The position numbers and the translations under genes are program-made. Positions 35,875 to 45,761 of a stretch of DNA of 64,000 nt are shown piece by piece. The stretch comes from Uranotaenia lowii (taxonomy: Eukaryota; Arthropoda; Insecta; Diptera; Culicidae): NCBI RefSeq assembly GCF_029784155.1, contig NW_026598511.1, positions 61,001 to 125,000 on the forward strand. Reading direction: 5' to 3'. Each line of letters starts with the position of its first letter. Position 1 is the stretch's first letter. Under the pieces are notes generated by a model. That model made no database searches. It worked only from the letters and a program-made list of their open reading frames with translations, and was not told the DNA's origin.

Positions 35875-38043
35875 ATGATGAATAAACAAATTGATTTGTA
35901 TCATCTTAATGATGAGGAGATGGAATATGAATTGGCCTTGCGCCATGTTTCAAATCTAGCCCCATGCTCTAGAAGAGCTAGGGTTGTCAAGTTAAAAGCT
36001 CTTGTCCAAGAGGACACCCTTAGAGACACCATCTATGTTAATTCAGAACACGTAATGTCGCCGGAGTTGAACATCGAGGTCTGCCAGAGGGCAGTGGTAG
36101 AATTGAGAAATCATGTTGATTTAGCCACGCAGAATAGAAATGCCGATCAAATGGCTTGCGCGAAATCGAGATTGCTTCATTACCGGCAAAGATTATCACT
36201 GATTCCTGTGGTCGCGAGTTTAGAGGAAACGCGTAGGGTCGTGTGCGAGCTTGTAGAGACGCTGCTAGCTCAGATAGAGTGCGTGAACAGTGCAGTCAAT
36301 ATGGTGTTAAGTGAAACAGAAAACACTAGCCTTTCAACTAGTGTCCCAACCATCCAGGCAGAGAACAGTAGCAGTAGGGATGCCTGCGATGCGTTGACGA
36401 TTCCACCGAGGCCACAAGCAGTCGGAAATGATGAAGGAGCACGAGCACGGATGCAAGAAGCGGATGTCGAGCCGTCTTCTCTTCCATTCCAAGAAGGCAG
36501 ACAAGGACAGAGGGACTTGGAGGAAGTAATCATCCGGAGGTCGGGTAGTTCGGTTGGTCTGGCTGCTGTGAACGTTCTGGACGAACTGCGGTTCGACATT
36601 CAACAACGACAAAGGAGGCAGCAGCAGTTGAACGACAGCTTTACAAACCGGAGTGGTAGCAACTACGACAGGCGGATGCAGAAGGCGATTCACAATTGGC
36701 CTTTCAAGTTCCGAGGCGAAAAGGACACCACGTCCCTCAACATTTTCTTGGACCGGGTGGAGACGTTTGCCAGATCAGAGGGAATCGACGATCAGACACT
36801 TCTGGCTTCTATCAAGCACCTGTTGCTTGAAGACGCCCTCGACTGGTACTCCAGAGCACTTGCCCAACGTCGTCTGTATTCCTGGCAAGCATTCAAGCAA
36901 GAAATTCGACGGGAGTTTCTGCCAAGCGGGTATGCGCAGATCCTGAGGCTGGAAGCCAGCTTCCGTTTTCAAGGGGCCAACGAAACGTTCGATAAGTTCT
37001 TCCGTGACATCTCTACACTATTCCGCTTCATCGATCCACCACTTACGGAAGAGGAGAAGTTGTTCATAGTCAAGAAAAATATGAATATGGACTATGCAAC
37101 AATAGTAACAGCCGCTCAGCCAAAGACATTGATGGACCTGGTCAACGTCTGCAGCAACTTCGACGAAACAAGGCTATTGCTGAACCAGCAGCGCAGAATT
37201 CCAATTCCGCACAACCACTTACTAGAACCGAACTTCGCAACACCAGCAACAACAAGTCGGTCTCAGCAACACCAGCAGCAGCGTTTCGGGAGATTGCAAG
37301 CAGTGGAGGCGGACGAGCAGTTGTACGGAGCCACATCATACTCAGCACCATCGCATCGGCTTCCAATACAACAGCCACGCTTCAACAGAGTACATGCGGT
37401 GGAGAACGAGGCCCAGCAAGGTGCGGCTTCAACGTCAGCTATCCAAACTGAAGCAGATCTAGTGGATCCAGAAGAAGCAAACGGTTTGCAAGGGGACTTC
37501 AACCAGCTGTACGAGCAAGTTTGTGCCATGAAGCTTCAACTGGAGCGCAGATGGAATCGTTTCAATACAGGACTACAGCAGCAACACTCTCAACAACGAC
37601 CGGAACAGCGTCAGCAACCGCCTACAATTTCGGCAGCTCAGAACAATTTGGTGAATCGGCAAGGCAGTCAAGCGGAGAACTATCGAATACAACATCCGTT
37701 GCAACAGCAAGCTAAATGGGCGCCGCGGCAGCAGCTTCAACAGCAGCAGCAGCTTCAACAACAGCAGCCTCAACGGCAATTCCAACAGCACTATCAACCA
37801 CAGCTCCAGAACCAGCAGCTTCAGCAAGCAGGCAGCAACATGTACGATCTAGATCCTGTTCAGCATACAGCGTACCGCCCAGCGCTTTGCTGGAACTGTG
37901 ATGAGGAGGGGCATAGGTTTCCGGATTGCACGAAGGCACAGGCAATTCTCTTTTGCTACAGATGCGGTCGAAAAGGTTACACGTTACGCAGCTGTCTTGT
38001 TTGTAACAGCGAAGCGGAAAACGCCGCAGCGAGGAGGTGGTAG
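35875..38043 (+). CDS. Gag-like protein of the Ty3/gypsy element
   Basis: A 722-aa capsid/nucleocapsid polyprotein. The N-terminal part is helical and charged. A retrotransposon capsid-like region lies around residues 270-420 (WPFKFRGEKDTTSLNIFLDRVE onward), followed by a Gln-rich segment with long Gln runs and two C-terminal zinc knuckles. The first is canonical CX2CX4HX4C (CWNCDEEGHRFPDC). The second, CYRCGRKGYTLRSC, has Tyr in place of His. The stop TAG at 38041 lies inside the start of the pol frame, so pol is probably made by frameshifting. Confidence 0.85.
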   Translation: MMNKQIDLYHLNDEEMEYELALRHVSNLAPCSRRARVVKLKALVQEDTLRDTIYVNSEHVMSPELNIEVCQRAVVELRNHVDLATQNRNADQMACAKSRLLHYRQRLSLIPVVASLEETRRVVCELVETLLAQIECVNSAVNMVLSETENTSLSTSVPTIQAENSSSRDACDALTIPPRPQAVGNDEGARARMQEADVEPSSLPFQEGRQGQRDLEEVIIRRSGSSVGLAAVNVLDELRFDIQQRQRRQQQLNDSFTNRSGSNYDRRMQKAIHNWPFKFRGEKDTTSLNIFLDRVETFARSEGIDDQTLLASIKHLLLEDALDWYSRALAQRRLYSWQAFKQEIRREFLPSGYAQILRLEASFRFQGANETFDKFFRDISTLFRFIDPPLTEEEKLFIVKKNMNMDYATIVTAAQPKTLMDLVNVCSNFDETRLLLNQQRRIPIPHNHLLEPNFATPATTSRSQQHQQQRFGRLQAVEADEQLYGATSYSAPSHRLPIQQPRFNRVHAVENEAQQGAASTSAIQTEADLVDPEEANGLQGDFNQLYEQVCAMKLQLERRWNRFNTGLQQQHSQQRPEQRQQPPTISAAQNNLVNRQGSQAENYRIQHPLQQQAKWAPRQQLQQQQQLQQQQPQRQFQQHYQPQLQNQQLQQAGSNMYDLDPVQHTAYRPALCWNCDEEGHRFPDCTKAQAILFCYRCGRKGYTLRSCLVCNSEAENAAARRW

Positions 38044-41000
38044 ATGGAGGGCCAGATTCTTCGCAACACAGCTATCAACCTTCAATACCTCCCGATTTAC
38101 AAGACATCAACTCTATCATTATCAATCCCGGACATGACAATCGTCCACACGCCGTTTTGGACGTTCTTAGAAAGAAAGTCACAGCTTTGTTGGACAGTGG
38201 TGCAAACTGTTCTTTGTTAGGTGGCAGTAAAGCACAGATCGTAGAAGAGCTTGGACTGCGAAAAGAAGCACTGAACGGTGGGATCAAGACAGCGGATGGA
38301 ACGCCACACCAGATCAATCACTTCACACGTCTGCCAATATCGTACAACAATCGAAGCGAAATTTTGCCGGTTCTACTCGTGCCTAGCTTGCCAGATTGCG
38401 CTATCATGGGCATGAACTTCTGGCAAACGTTTGGCGTCAAGGCAGTGTGCTTCTCGATAATGAACAATGAAATTGAACAAGATGCAGAACCGATGAAGGC
38501 GCTTTCACCAGAACAGCAAAAGCGACTAGACCAAGTGGTACACATATTTCCGAAGGCAGAAGATGGTAAACTAGGTAGGACGCAGATCTACGAACATCAA
38601 ATCGACGTCGGAAATGCGCCACCAAGGAAACAACGGTACTACCCAATGTCGCAGTACGTCCTAGCGGAAGTTAACAAAGAAGTCGACCGAATGCTATCCC
38701 TAGACGTGATCGAAGAAGCAGTGTTCTCACCGTGGAACAATCCACTGGTAGCGGTGAAGAAGAAAGATGGCAGATACCGGGTATGTTTAGACGCAAGACA
38801 CCTGAACTCGATCATGGTGAACGAAGGTTATCCGATACCGCAGATATCCGCAATCATCAATAACCTCGGAGGATGCTCGTACATATCTTCAATTGACTTG
38901 AAGGATGCCTTCTGGCAAATGCCGCTCCAACAAAAGTCACGACCCTTAACAGCATTCACTGTACCATCCCGTGGTCACTACCAATTTAAGGTTGTTCCTT
39001 TTGGCATCTGTACGGCAAGTCAAGGACTCGCAAGACTAATGACACATCTTTTCGCGGACATGGAGCCATTCGTCTTTCATTATTTGGACGACATCATTAT
39101 CTGCTCCAAAACGTTTGACGAGCACGTAGCAGTTCTTCAAGAAGTGGCAACCAGACTACGTCAGGCGAATCTCACCATTTCTCCGGAAAAATCCAAGTTC
39201 TGTCGCCAACGCATAAAATATTTGGGCTACGTTCTCAGTGAAGGAGGATGGAGGGTCGACGAGGAAAAGGTGGAGAGCATCGTCAAATTTCCAGTTCCAA
39301 GTACACGAAAGGAAGTTCAAAGGTTCCTAGGCTTATGCGGATGGTATCGACGCTTCATTCCAGAGTTCTCACGAATCGCTGCACCAATCACGGAGCTCAC
39401 GAAAGCCAAGATCAAATTTCGATGGACTACAGCAGCAGAAGAAGCTTTTCTCAAACTCAAGTCAGCTTTAGTCACCGCTCCAGTACTTGCGATGCCGGAC
39501 TATACAAAACCGTTCTCAATAGCATGCGACGCTAGCGATGTCGCGATTGGTGCTGTATTGACGCAGGACATCGAGGGAGAAGAACACCCGATCAGTTATT
39601 TTTCCCAGAAGCTATCTTCGTCGGAGCGAAAATACACAGTCACAGAAAAAGAGTGCTTAGCAGTTATTCGTGCGATAGAAAAGTTTCGTGGGTATGTAGA
39701 AGGGGTACGCTTCGTCGTCTACTGTGACCATTCCGCCCTCAGCTACCTGAAAACTTTAAAGAACCCCACAGCTTTGATGAGCAGATGGCTTTTGAGACTC
39801 AACGCGTTCGACTTCGAAATCAGGTACCGGAAGGGCAGCTGCAACACCGTACCAGATGCGCTATCCAGAGTAGTCTGTTCGCTAGTGTTTTCGATTTCCG
39901 AGGAGAATGATCCATGGTACAAGAACATCGTCAAGCAGGTGGAACGGAAAGGCGATAAATATCCCGACTTTCGTATCGCAAACAACGAGCTCTACAAAAA
40001 TTGTCATTACAAGGACGAGGCTGGTTTAAGCACGCATCGATGGAAGAAAGTAGTTCCGGAAAACCACCGAGCAGAACTCATTCGTCGATACCACGACGCA
40101 CCATCAGCAGCGCATCTAGGCTTCCAGAAGACGTGGCACAAACTACAGCAGCACTATTACTGGCCGAAGATGCAGGACAACGTCGCCCGTTACGTCAAAG
40201 CATGCACTACGTGCAAGGCTAGTAAAGCGCCCAATATAAGAATGATGCCGCAAATGGGGAAGCTCAAGCCAGCAAAGGTGCCGTGGGAGTTAATATCCAT
40301 CGACTTCGTCGGACCACTCACCAGATCCAAGAAGGGCAACACAGTTCTTCTGGTCATCGTCGACTGGATCACCAAATACGTCATTGCCCACCCGATGCGG
40401 GCAGCCGATTCAACCAAGATGGTCGAGTTTCTCGAGGAAAAGGTATTCCTGAAATTCTCCAGGCCGAGGATAGTACTGTCAGATAACGGGAAGCAGTTCG
40501 AGTCACAAGTCTTTCGAGCGCTGCTCAGTCGTCACAACATCATCCATATGAAGACAGCATTCTACGCACCGCAGGTCAACAACGCCGAGCGGGTGAACAG
40601 AGTTCTCATTACCTGTATTCGTTCTTTGTTGGAGGAAGATCATCGAGAGTGGGACAAGAATCTGGCCGCCATCACCGCAGCCATCAACAGTGCGAAGCAC
40701 GAATCAACCGGAGTCAGCCCGCACTTCGCCAACTTCGGAAGGGAACTTCTGTTGCACACGGACCTCTACACTCTGCAGGACTTAAACGTGTCAGACGATC
40801 CAAAGGTCGCGCAGGAGATGCGGCTATCCACGATCAACAGGATTCACAAATTCATCCAACAGCGGATCAAGAAGACCCACGAGAAGACAAAGAAGCGCTA
40901 CGATCTACAAAAGCGGACTGTGTCCTTTCAACCGGGCGAGCTAGTATGGCGCCGCTCGTTTGTTCTTTCTTCGAAGGCGGACCATATCAACAAGAAACTG

Positions 41001-41120
41001 GACCCCAAATTTATTCCGGCTATCGTTAAAGAAAAGCTGGGAGCCAATCTCTACACTCTGGAGGATGTCGTCACCGGAAAGCGAGGTCGCTACCACGTGA
41101 AGGATATCAAACCAGACTAA
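38007..41120 (+). CDS. Pol polyprotein (protease, RT, RNase H, integrase) of the Ty3/gypsy element
   Basis: This frame opens at 38007 and is -1 relative to gag; the first convenient initiation codon (GTG, 38037) is unlikely to be used. Counted from 38037, the aspartic protease DSGA is near residue 53, the RT catalytic YLDD at 349-352, and RNase H with the TEKECLAVI motif follows. The integrase has the HHCC zinc site (H...H...CTTC) near 686-720 and the D, D35E triad near 756, 816 and 851. A GPY/F-like C-terminal region (RGRYHVKDIKPD end) completes it. No stop or frameshift breaks the frame, so it may be active. The window 38007-38043 contains GGAAAAC at 38016, a possible slip site. Confidence 0.92.
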   Translation, partial: QRSGKRRSEEVVDGGPDSSQHSYQPSIPPDLQDINSIIINPGHDNRPHAVLDVLRKKVTALLDSGANCSLLGGSKAQIVEELGLRKEALNGGIKTADGTPHQINHFTRLPISYNNRSEILPVLLVPSLPDCAIMGMNFWQTFGVKAVCFSIMNNEIEQDAEPMKALSPEQQKRLDQVVHIFPKAEDGKLGRTQIYEHQIDVGNAPPRKQRYYPMSQYVLAEVNKEVDRMLSLDVIEEAVFSPWNNPLVAVKKKDGRYRVCLDARHLNSIMVNEGYPIPQISAIINNLGGCSYISSIDLKDAFWQMPLQQKSRPLTAFTVPSRGHYQFKVVPFGICTASQGLARLMTHLFADMEPFVFHYLDDIIICSKTFDEHVAVLQEVATRLRQANLTISPEKSKFCRQRIKYLGYVLSEGGWRVDEEKVESIVKFPVPSTRKEVQRFLGLCGWYRRFIPEFSRIAAPITELTKAKIKFRWTTAAEEAFLKLKSALVTAPVLAMPDYTKPFSIACDASDVAIGAVLTQDIEGEEHPISYFSQKLSSSERKYTVTEKECLAVIRAIEKFRGYVEGVRFVVYCDHSALSYLKTLKNPTALMSRWLLRLNAFDFEIRYRKGSCNTVPDALSRVVCSLVFSISEENDPWYKNIVKQVERKGDKYPDFRIANNELYKNCHYKDEAGLSTHRWKKVVPENHRAELIRRYHDAPSAAHLGFQKTWHKLQQHYYWPKMQDNVARYVKACTTCKASKAPNIRMMPQMGKLKPAKVPWELISIDFVGPLTRSKKGNTVLLVIVDWITKYVIAHPMRAADSTKMVEFLEEKVFLKFSRPRIVLSDNGKQFESQVFRALLSRHNIIHMKTAFYAPQVNNAERVNRVLITCIRSLLEEDHREWDKNLAAITAAINSAKHESTGVSPHFANFGRELLLHTDLYTLQDLNVSDDPKVAQEMRLSTINRIHKFIQQRIKKTHEKTKKRYDLQKRTVSFQPGELVWRRSFVLSSKADHINKKLDPKFIPAIVKEKLGANLYTLEDVVTGKRGRYHVKDIKPD

Positions 41121-42249
41121 GCATTCAAGCTATGTAAGCAACAACGCTGACCACAAGCTCACTCGGAGCACAAAACACGAAATGGAGAAGGCTGAAGGAC
41201 CAACATCATCTTTGAAACCTCGCCCCATCAACTCGGAGTAAATTATGCAGAACTCTTCCATTCGAACTACTCAACGGAACACAGCGGATGCTAATTCGTC
41301 ACTAGGACATCGACGAACACCACGAAGTAGGCCTTTATGAAGGAGACAACGGCCTTGCGCGGGACCAGCGTCGGCTGAATGGACTCTGAGAACTCTGCCA
41401 GGAAGTTCGTCAGAATTTGGAGAGGGCTGGCAACCTTGCGTGGGATTGCCGCCACTCATTGTCCAGAATGCAATCCTGTTATCTGAAGCAGCGTAGCAGC
41501 GCTGGGGATAGTAGTACTGGTGAGCCACCGTAGCCAGGCGCTACACACCATCGCAGAGAACCCATCCAGGTTCGGGATATTGGAATGTTCGGAAAGTCAA
41601 GTACAGCAGCTCCAAACACCACGTCGCTGCAATTGAAAGGATTGTCAGGACATCAATAAGAGGATTCAGCACCAGAGAACACAGTTATGCGAAGAAGTTG
41701 TGAGGAGTAGACATCATGACGGCCGCTACTACCATATCGACTTTCTCTCGCTAACTATCGAAAGCCACAAATGATTCAGCTATGACCACAGCCAAAGCCT
41801 GTCAACCAAGCGCAACAGCGCAGGAAACACCGTTAGGCCGATCGGGAAAAATCGTGCATCTGGAAAACGCAGCGAGCAATATCTCTTATTTACCCCCTCG
41901 TGAGTACAGCAAAAAGTTTAGCTATGTCCGCTACCCAAGGTTGCCAACAAAAGCATCACCGATGCAAAAAACACGTTCATCGTCAGCACCACAACCATCT
42001 GCTTTGCGCGACGACTCCGGAAGAAGGGCCCGTCTGAGGGAGCTCATTCGCAGCAGCAGCAATATCCGATTTTGTCCCACAAACACGAACCCTGCTTATT
42101 CAGCACAGAATCAACAGGACGAATCAGGACAACGCCCAGGGTAACTTGAAAGAGGTTGCAAGATTCCTGCTGACTTTCTCCTAGTCCGGAGGACCATAGC
42201 TGACCAGGCTTCCCAGAAATAAGAAAACCGAACAAGTACATCCACAAGG

Positions 42250-42480
42250 AACTCCCGATTAAGACCTCCCGATTAAGACTACCCGATCAAGACTACCCGA
42301 TCAAGACTACCAGATCAAGACCATCTTCAATCAACCATGACAACTCCCGATTAAGACTTCCCGATCAAGACTATCTTCAACCAACCATGTCAACTCCCGA
42401 TTAAGACTTCCCGATTAAGAATATCTTCAACCAACCATGTCAACTTCCGATTACGACCTCCCGATCAAGACGAAATTCTC
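42250..42480. repeat. Nested tandem repeat in the element's 3' untranslated region
   Basis: Short 14-bp units (ACTACCCGATCAAG) at the left grade into about three 50-bp units containing CAACTCCCGATTAAGAC and ATCTTCAACCAACCATG. Confidence 0.8.
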
Positions 42481-43149
42481 AAAAGTTATCTACCAACTTT
42501 GTCAAAACCACAAGCTATGAGAACACCATCTACCATGGTCCACACCCCAAAATACGCGCAGCGGAACCACAAATTACCCTCGCCTGAAATGGTGTCGACA
42601 GTTCAACTGTCCGATTCAGACTTGACCACAAATCACCAACCTCACAAAATGATACATAATGGATCATGCACAGTTGTCAAGGGGGTTGCCAAGGAAATAT
42701 CAAAAGGAACGCGATCTGGAGGCGCGGTATAACCTCTATTCCGGGCCCTTGGTAATTAAGAGGATTAAATCCCTCTTTTCCTTAGACTTCTGTTGCTTTT
42801 AGTATAAACCAGTTAAGCTCCCACCTAAATTTCGTTTGTTAAGTTCTATTTGTAAGATCTAGGTTATTATCTCTATCAATAAGTGGATTAAGTGTATTGT
42901 TAAGTGGATTGTTTTAAGGTTTCGAAGGAGTTTCTTTCTGCCAGATATACTGGTAATTATCGACACATTTGCCATAACTCGTTGGCTTAGATTTGATTTG
43001 GATTTTGCCAAGACCCGTTGGCGTAGAGATATAGTTTATTGTCTTTAGTTTTGAAGAAACTCACCACTGCAGGGTGACATCAGTACGAGGTTTTCTCGAC
43101 ACAGCCGTCGATTTTCATATCTCCTTCGAACTCCTAGTGGCGTGATTAT

Positions 43150-43189
43150 GAATTTTTCATGGATCCTTGTCATGATCCATGAAAAATTC
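43150..43189. repeat. Perfect 16-bp hairpin upstream of the 3' LTR
   Basis: Left arm 43150-43165 (GAATTTTTCATGGATC), 8-base loop, right arm 43174-43189, with no mismatch. It ends about 20 bases before the 3' LTR. Confidence 0.9.
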
Positions 43190-43208
43190 TACCAAAGCAG
43201 CAATGTTG

Positions 43209-44829
43209 TGTTGCATTTAAGCTTATAGCTAAGTTATTAGTCCTAAAAATATTTCACGATACGAGCGATTGGCAAACTAACACATAAAAACCCATCCCCA
43301 TATAGAGAAAAATCAGCGTGTTGTTATTATTAAACCAAAATTGGTTAAAATACGCCAAGCGTGAAATTTTATGTCAAGAGCACCCAAAAATGAGGAAAGG
43401 AAACGCAGCGTGCAACAAGAGCTGTCAAACGGGCCACGCGGAACAGATCCGCCATTTCGTTCCTAGCACCGTCGTGAACAGACGGAAAAAGTGCCGCTAA
43501 AAAAATCGGGAAGTGGGGTTGCGTTCGCGGATTTGCCGGAAAAAGCAGGTAAGCCCTACCGTGCAGTCCACCGATCATCTTGCGCTAACAGTTTCTCACC
43601 CCACCGTGCAGAAATCCACTCCAGAGCGCGTGCCAGACGAGCCGGAAGGTACACCTTCAATAGATTTGGCCGAAGAAAAGAAAAAGGTAAGCACCACCCT
43701 GCAGTGCACCAATAATTTCGCAGTATTGAAAATTTCTGCATCTTGACAGAAACCTATCGACGAGACAAGCCGGCCAGAAGAGGTGGACAGGAAAAAACAA
43801 AAAGAGCCGCACAACCACGCTGCGTAAGTCGTTCGCACTAGACCCGTAAGCCAGCATTTTAAGCTTTTCCTTTCTGCTTCCTCAGGGCTCTTTTTTCCCC
43901 CCTCACCTCAACTGCCTTCCGGCGCGGCAATTTCGGGCGAGCCGAAGAAAATCAGCAGCCCCCTGGTAGACCCCAGGAGGCGCCACAAGTGTAGGACGGA
44001 GGCACGAATCAACCAAGACCAGCAGCCCCCTGGTAGACCCCAGGAGGCGCCACAGGCGTAGGGCCACAGTTCCCGCAGTGCTGCCAATCGGCACTCCGAA
44101 TCGCCGAGCAGCACAACAAAACTCGGAGGCCCCGGGACTCTGCCGTGAAGAAAAGTGGAGGTCTTCCGGCAGAGAGGGTCCACAAGGGAAAGCAACAGCA
44201 ACAGCGCCACCAATCGGCCCCAGGCGTAGGGCGGCCGACCAGCAGCAACAGCGCCACCAATCGGCCCCAGGCGTAGGGCGGCCGACCAGCAGCAACAGCG
44301 CCACCAATCGGCCCCAGGCGTAGGGCGGCCGACCAGCAGTAACAGCGCCACCAATCGGCCCCAGGCGTAGGGCGGCCGACCAGCAGCAACAGCGCCACCA
44401 ATCGGCCCCAGGCGTAGGGCGGCCGACCAGCAGCAACAGCGCCACCAATCGGCCCCAGGCGTAGGGCGGCCGACCAGCAGCAACAGCGCCACCAATCGGC
44501 CCCAGGCGTAGGGCGGCCGACCAGCAGCAACAGCGCCACCAATCGGCCCCAGGCGTAGGGCGGCCGACCAGCAGCAACAGCGCCACCAATCGGCCCCAGG
44601 CGTAGGGCGGCCGAATAGCGGAAGAGGCACGAGGTGCCACCCGATCGGCGCTCGGTCGAAAGGCGGCGGACGCATGCCGGGCAGGCGAGGTGCCGTACAG
44701 TGGGATCCATTCGGCGAAAATGCGGTGAGTACACGCTGGTTTGGGGAAGTGTGGGTGTGTCTTGCCATAATCCTTTGTAGCCATCATTTTTATTCATGTG
44801 GCATCGCCCACGAAAAAGCCTCTTCAATA
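43209..44829 (+). repeat. 3' LTR
   Basis: A copy of 34032-35652 offset by 9,177 bp, with a single base difference found. It contains the same nine-copy 47-bp minisatellite at 44202-44614. Confidence 0.93.
44202..44614. repeat. 47-bp minisatellite in the 3' LTR
   Basis: The same nine-copy array as 35025-35437, with equal copy number and the same variant fourth unit; it carries A where the 5' copy has G before the last unit. Confidence 0.95.
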
Positions 44830-44916
44830 TAACAACAGACAGCTTCATCAATCCTTCTGCCACGACTCCAACCCGCTCCAGTGAATCTTTAAAAAAAGCT
44901 TTAAAAGTTGCTCCGG
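44830..44916 (-). pseudogene. Minus-strand ORF interrupted by the LTR retrotransposon
   Basis: Reading the minus strand from about 44916, the frame stays open to the insertion site. After removing the element and one TAAC, it continues from 34031 down to a TGA at 33900, about 70 codons in all. No family was recognised. It may be the remains of an exon in an older element. It is now split by 10.8 kb. Confidence 0.35.
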
Positions 44917-45044
44917 CCTACATCAGCTCCTGGCCAGAGTTCTGAATAATTTGCGCAGCTGCTGTTCCTGCAGCTCCCGGATGTTGGAATTGGTCCAAAT
45001 TGGACGAACATGCTCGCCTTGAATTTTCACCGATGCCTCGGCCA

Positions 45045-45314
45045 TCAGCTGAAATCGGTTGATATTGATAATTTTTGGTTACATCTTGACCGGTGCTTCA
45101 TCTGGTCTTGAAATTCGGTCGCGTGGAGGACACAGAAATGCGCTTTCCAAATAATCTTCCTTATGCTTTCGGAAAACAGCAGTACCTGGCAGACCAACAA
45201 AAATAGTTACAAATCAATTAAATTTGAACTGTAATTACATACCTGATTCGAGGTGTTTTTCTTTGGTAACCTTTCCAGGTGGTATCCCAGTTCTTCTCGT
45301 TTTTCTAGCACCAT
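45045..45314 (-). CDS. Putative spliced 70-aa ORF (mini-gene D)
   Basis: Minus-strand exons 45314-45243 (24 codons) and 45185-45045 (46 codons plus TGA), joined in phase 0 at GTATGT and CTGCCAG across a 57-bp intron. The ATG context is AATCATGG. The product is basic and charged (MVLEKREELGYHLERLPKK at the start). No family was recognised. Its upstream side (45390-45670) is an array of GTGAGCAAA-like motifs ending in CAGTGCG, the same arrangement as elements A and B. Coding status is unproven. Confidence 0.35.
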
Positions 45315-45436
45315 GATTTCCTCCGGAGGAAAGGTTTTCGAATCGGATCAAATTTTATTTTCATTTGTGAAATGTCAACAAACTTTACACAGTGAACTTC
45401 GTTTGTTTAACTTAGCATTAAACGGTAGATTTTTTT

Positions 45437-45672
45437 CAGTGCATATTTGCTCTCGCCCCTTTCTTGTGAGCAAATTTGGTGATTTTGTCGGTCCCGACGG
45501 CAACGGCCCTATTTTGCTCACCTTCATACTAACCCCCGGTGCGGTATGAAAGTGATCAAACCCGTGAGCATTTTCACTTTGCTCGCGATTGCTGCGGATG
45601 CCCTGAAAGAGAGTGCAATTTTTTTCGTCGGCTCCCCAAATCAGTGCGGGGAGAAATAAATCGCACTGAAAT
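45437..45672. repeat. Motif array with CAGTGC ends
   Basis: CAGTGC at 45437 and GCACTG near 45665 face each other around several GTGAGCAAA/TTTGCTCAC motifs. It may be a small element, or the right arm of a larger one that includes mini-gene D and was cut by the LTR insertion. Confidence 0.4.
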
Positions 45673-45761
45673 CTAACAGTTATATGTAACTTTGAGGCTG
45701 ATCGTTATTTCGAATTATAAACTTAAACTTAAACCAACGAGCAATAATTGAATTTAAAGAA

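Larger units (their letters stand above)
41121..43208 (+). other. Untranslated region between pol and the 3' LTR
   Basis: About 2.1 kb without a convincing ORF; open frames such as 41782-42144 show no family. It contains a nested tandem repeat at about 42250-42480 and a perfect hairpin at 43150-43189. No envelope-like protein was seen. No strong polypurine tract is visible just before the 3' LTR. Confidence 0.6.
34032..44829 (+). mobile_element. Near-intact Ty3/gypsy LTR retrotransposon, 10.8 kb
   Basis: Two 1,621-bp LTRs (34032-35652 and 43209-44829) flank gag and pol. By eye they differ at a single base (G at 35399 against A at 44576), implying recent insertion. The target duplication is TAAC (34028-34031 and 44830-44833). 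A primer-binding site beginning TGGCGCCCAAC lies two bases after the 5' LTR (35655). The order protease-RT-RNase H-integrase places it in Ty3/gypsy. No envelope ORF is seen between pol and the 3' LTR. The element inserted into a minus-strand ORF that continues on both sides. Confidence 0.93.

Noticed and set aside
41782..42144. Third ORF (env-like) in the LTR retrotransposon
   Set aside because: Short and without signal peptide, transmembrane segment or any recognised motif.
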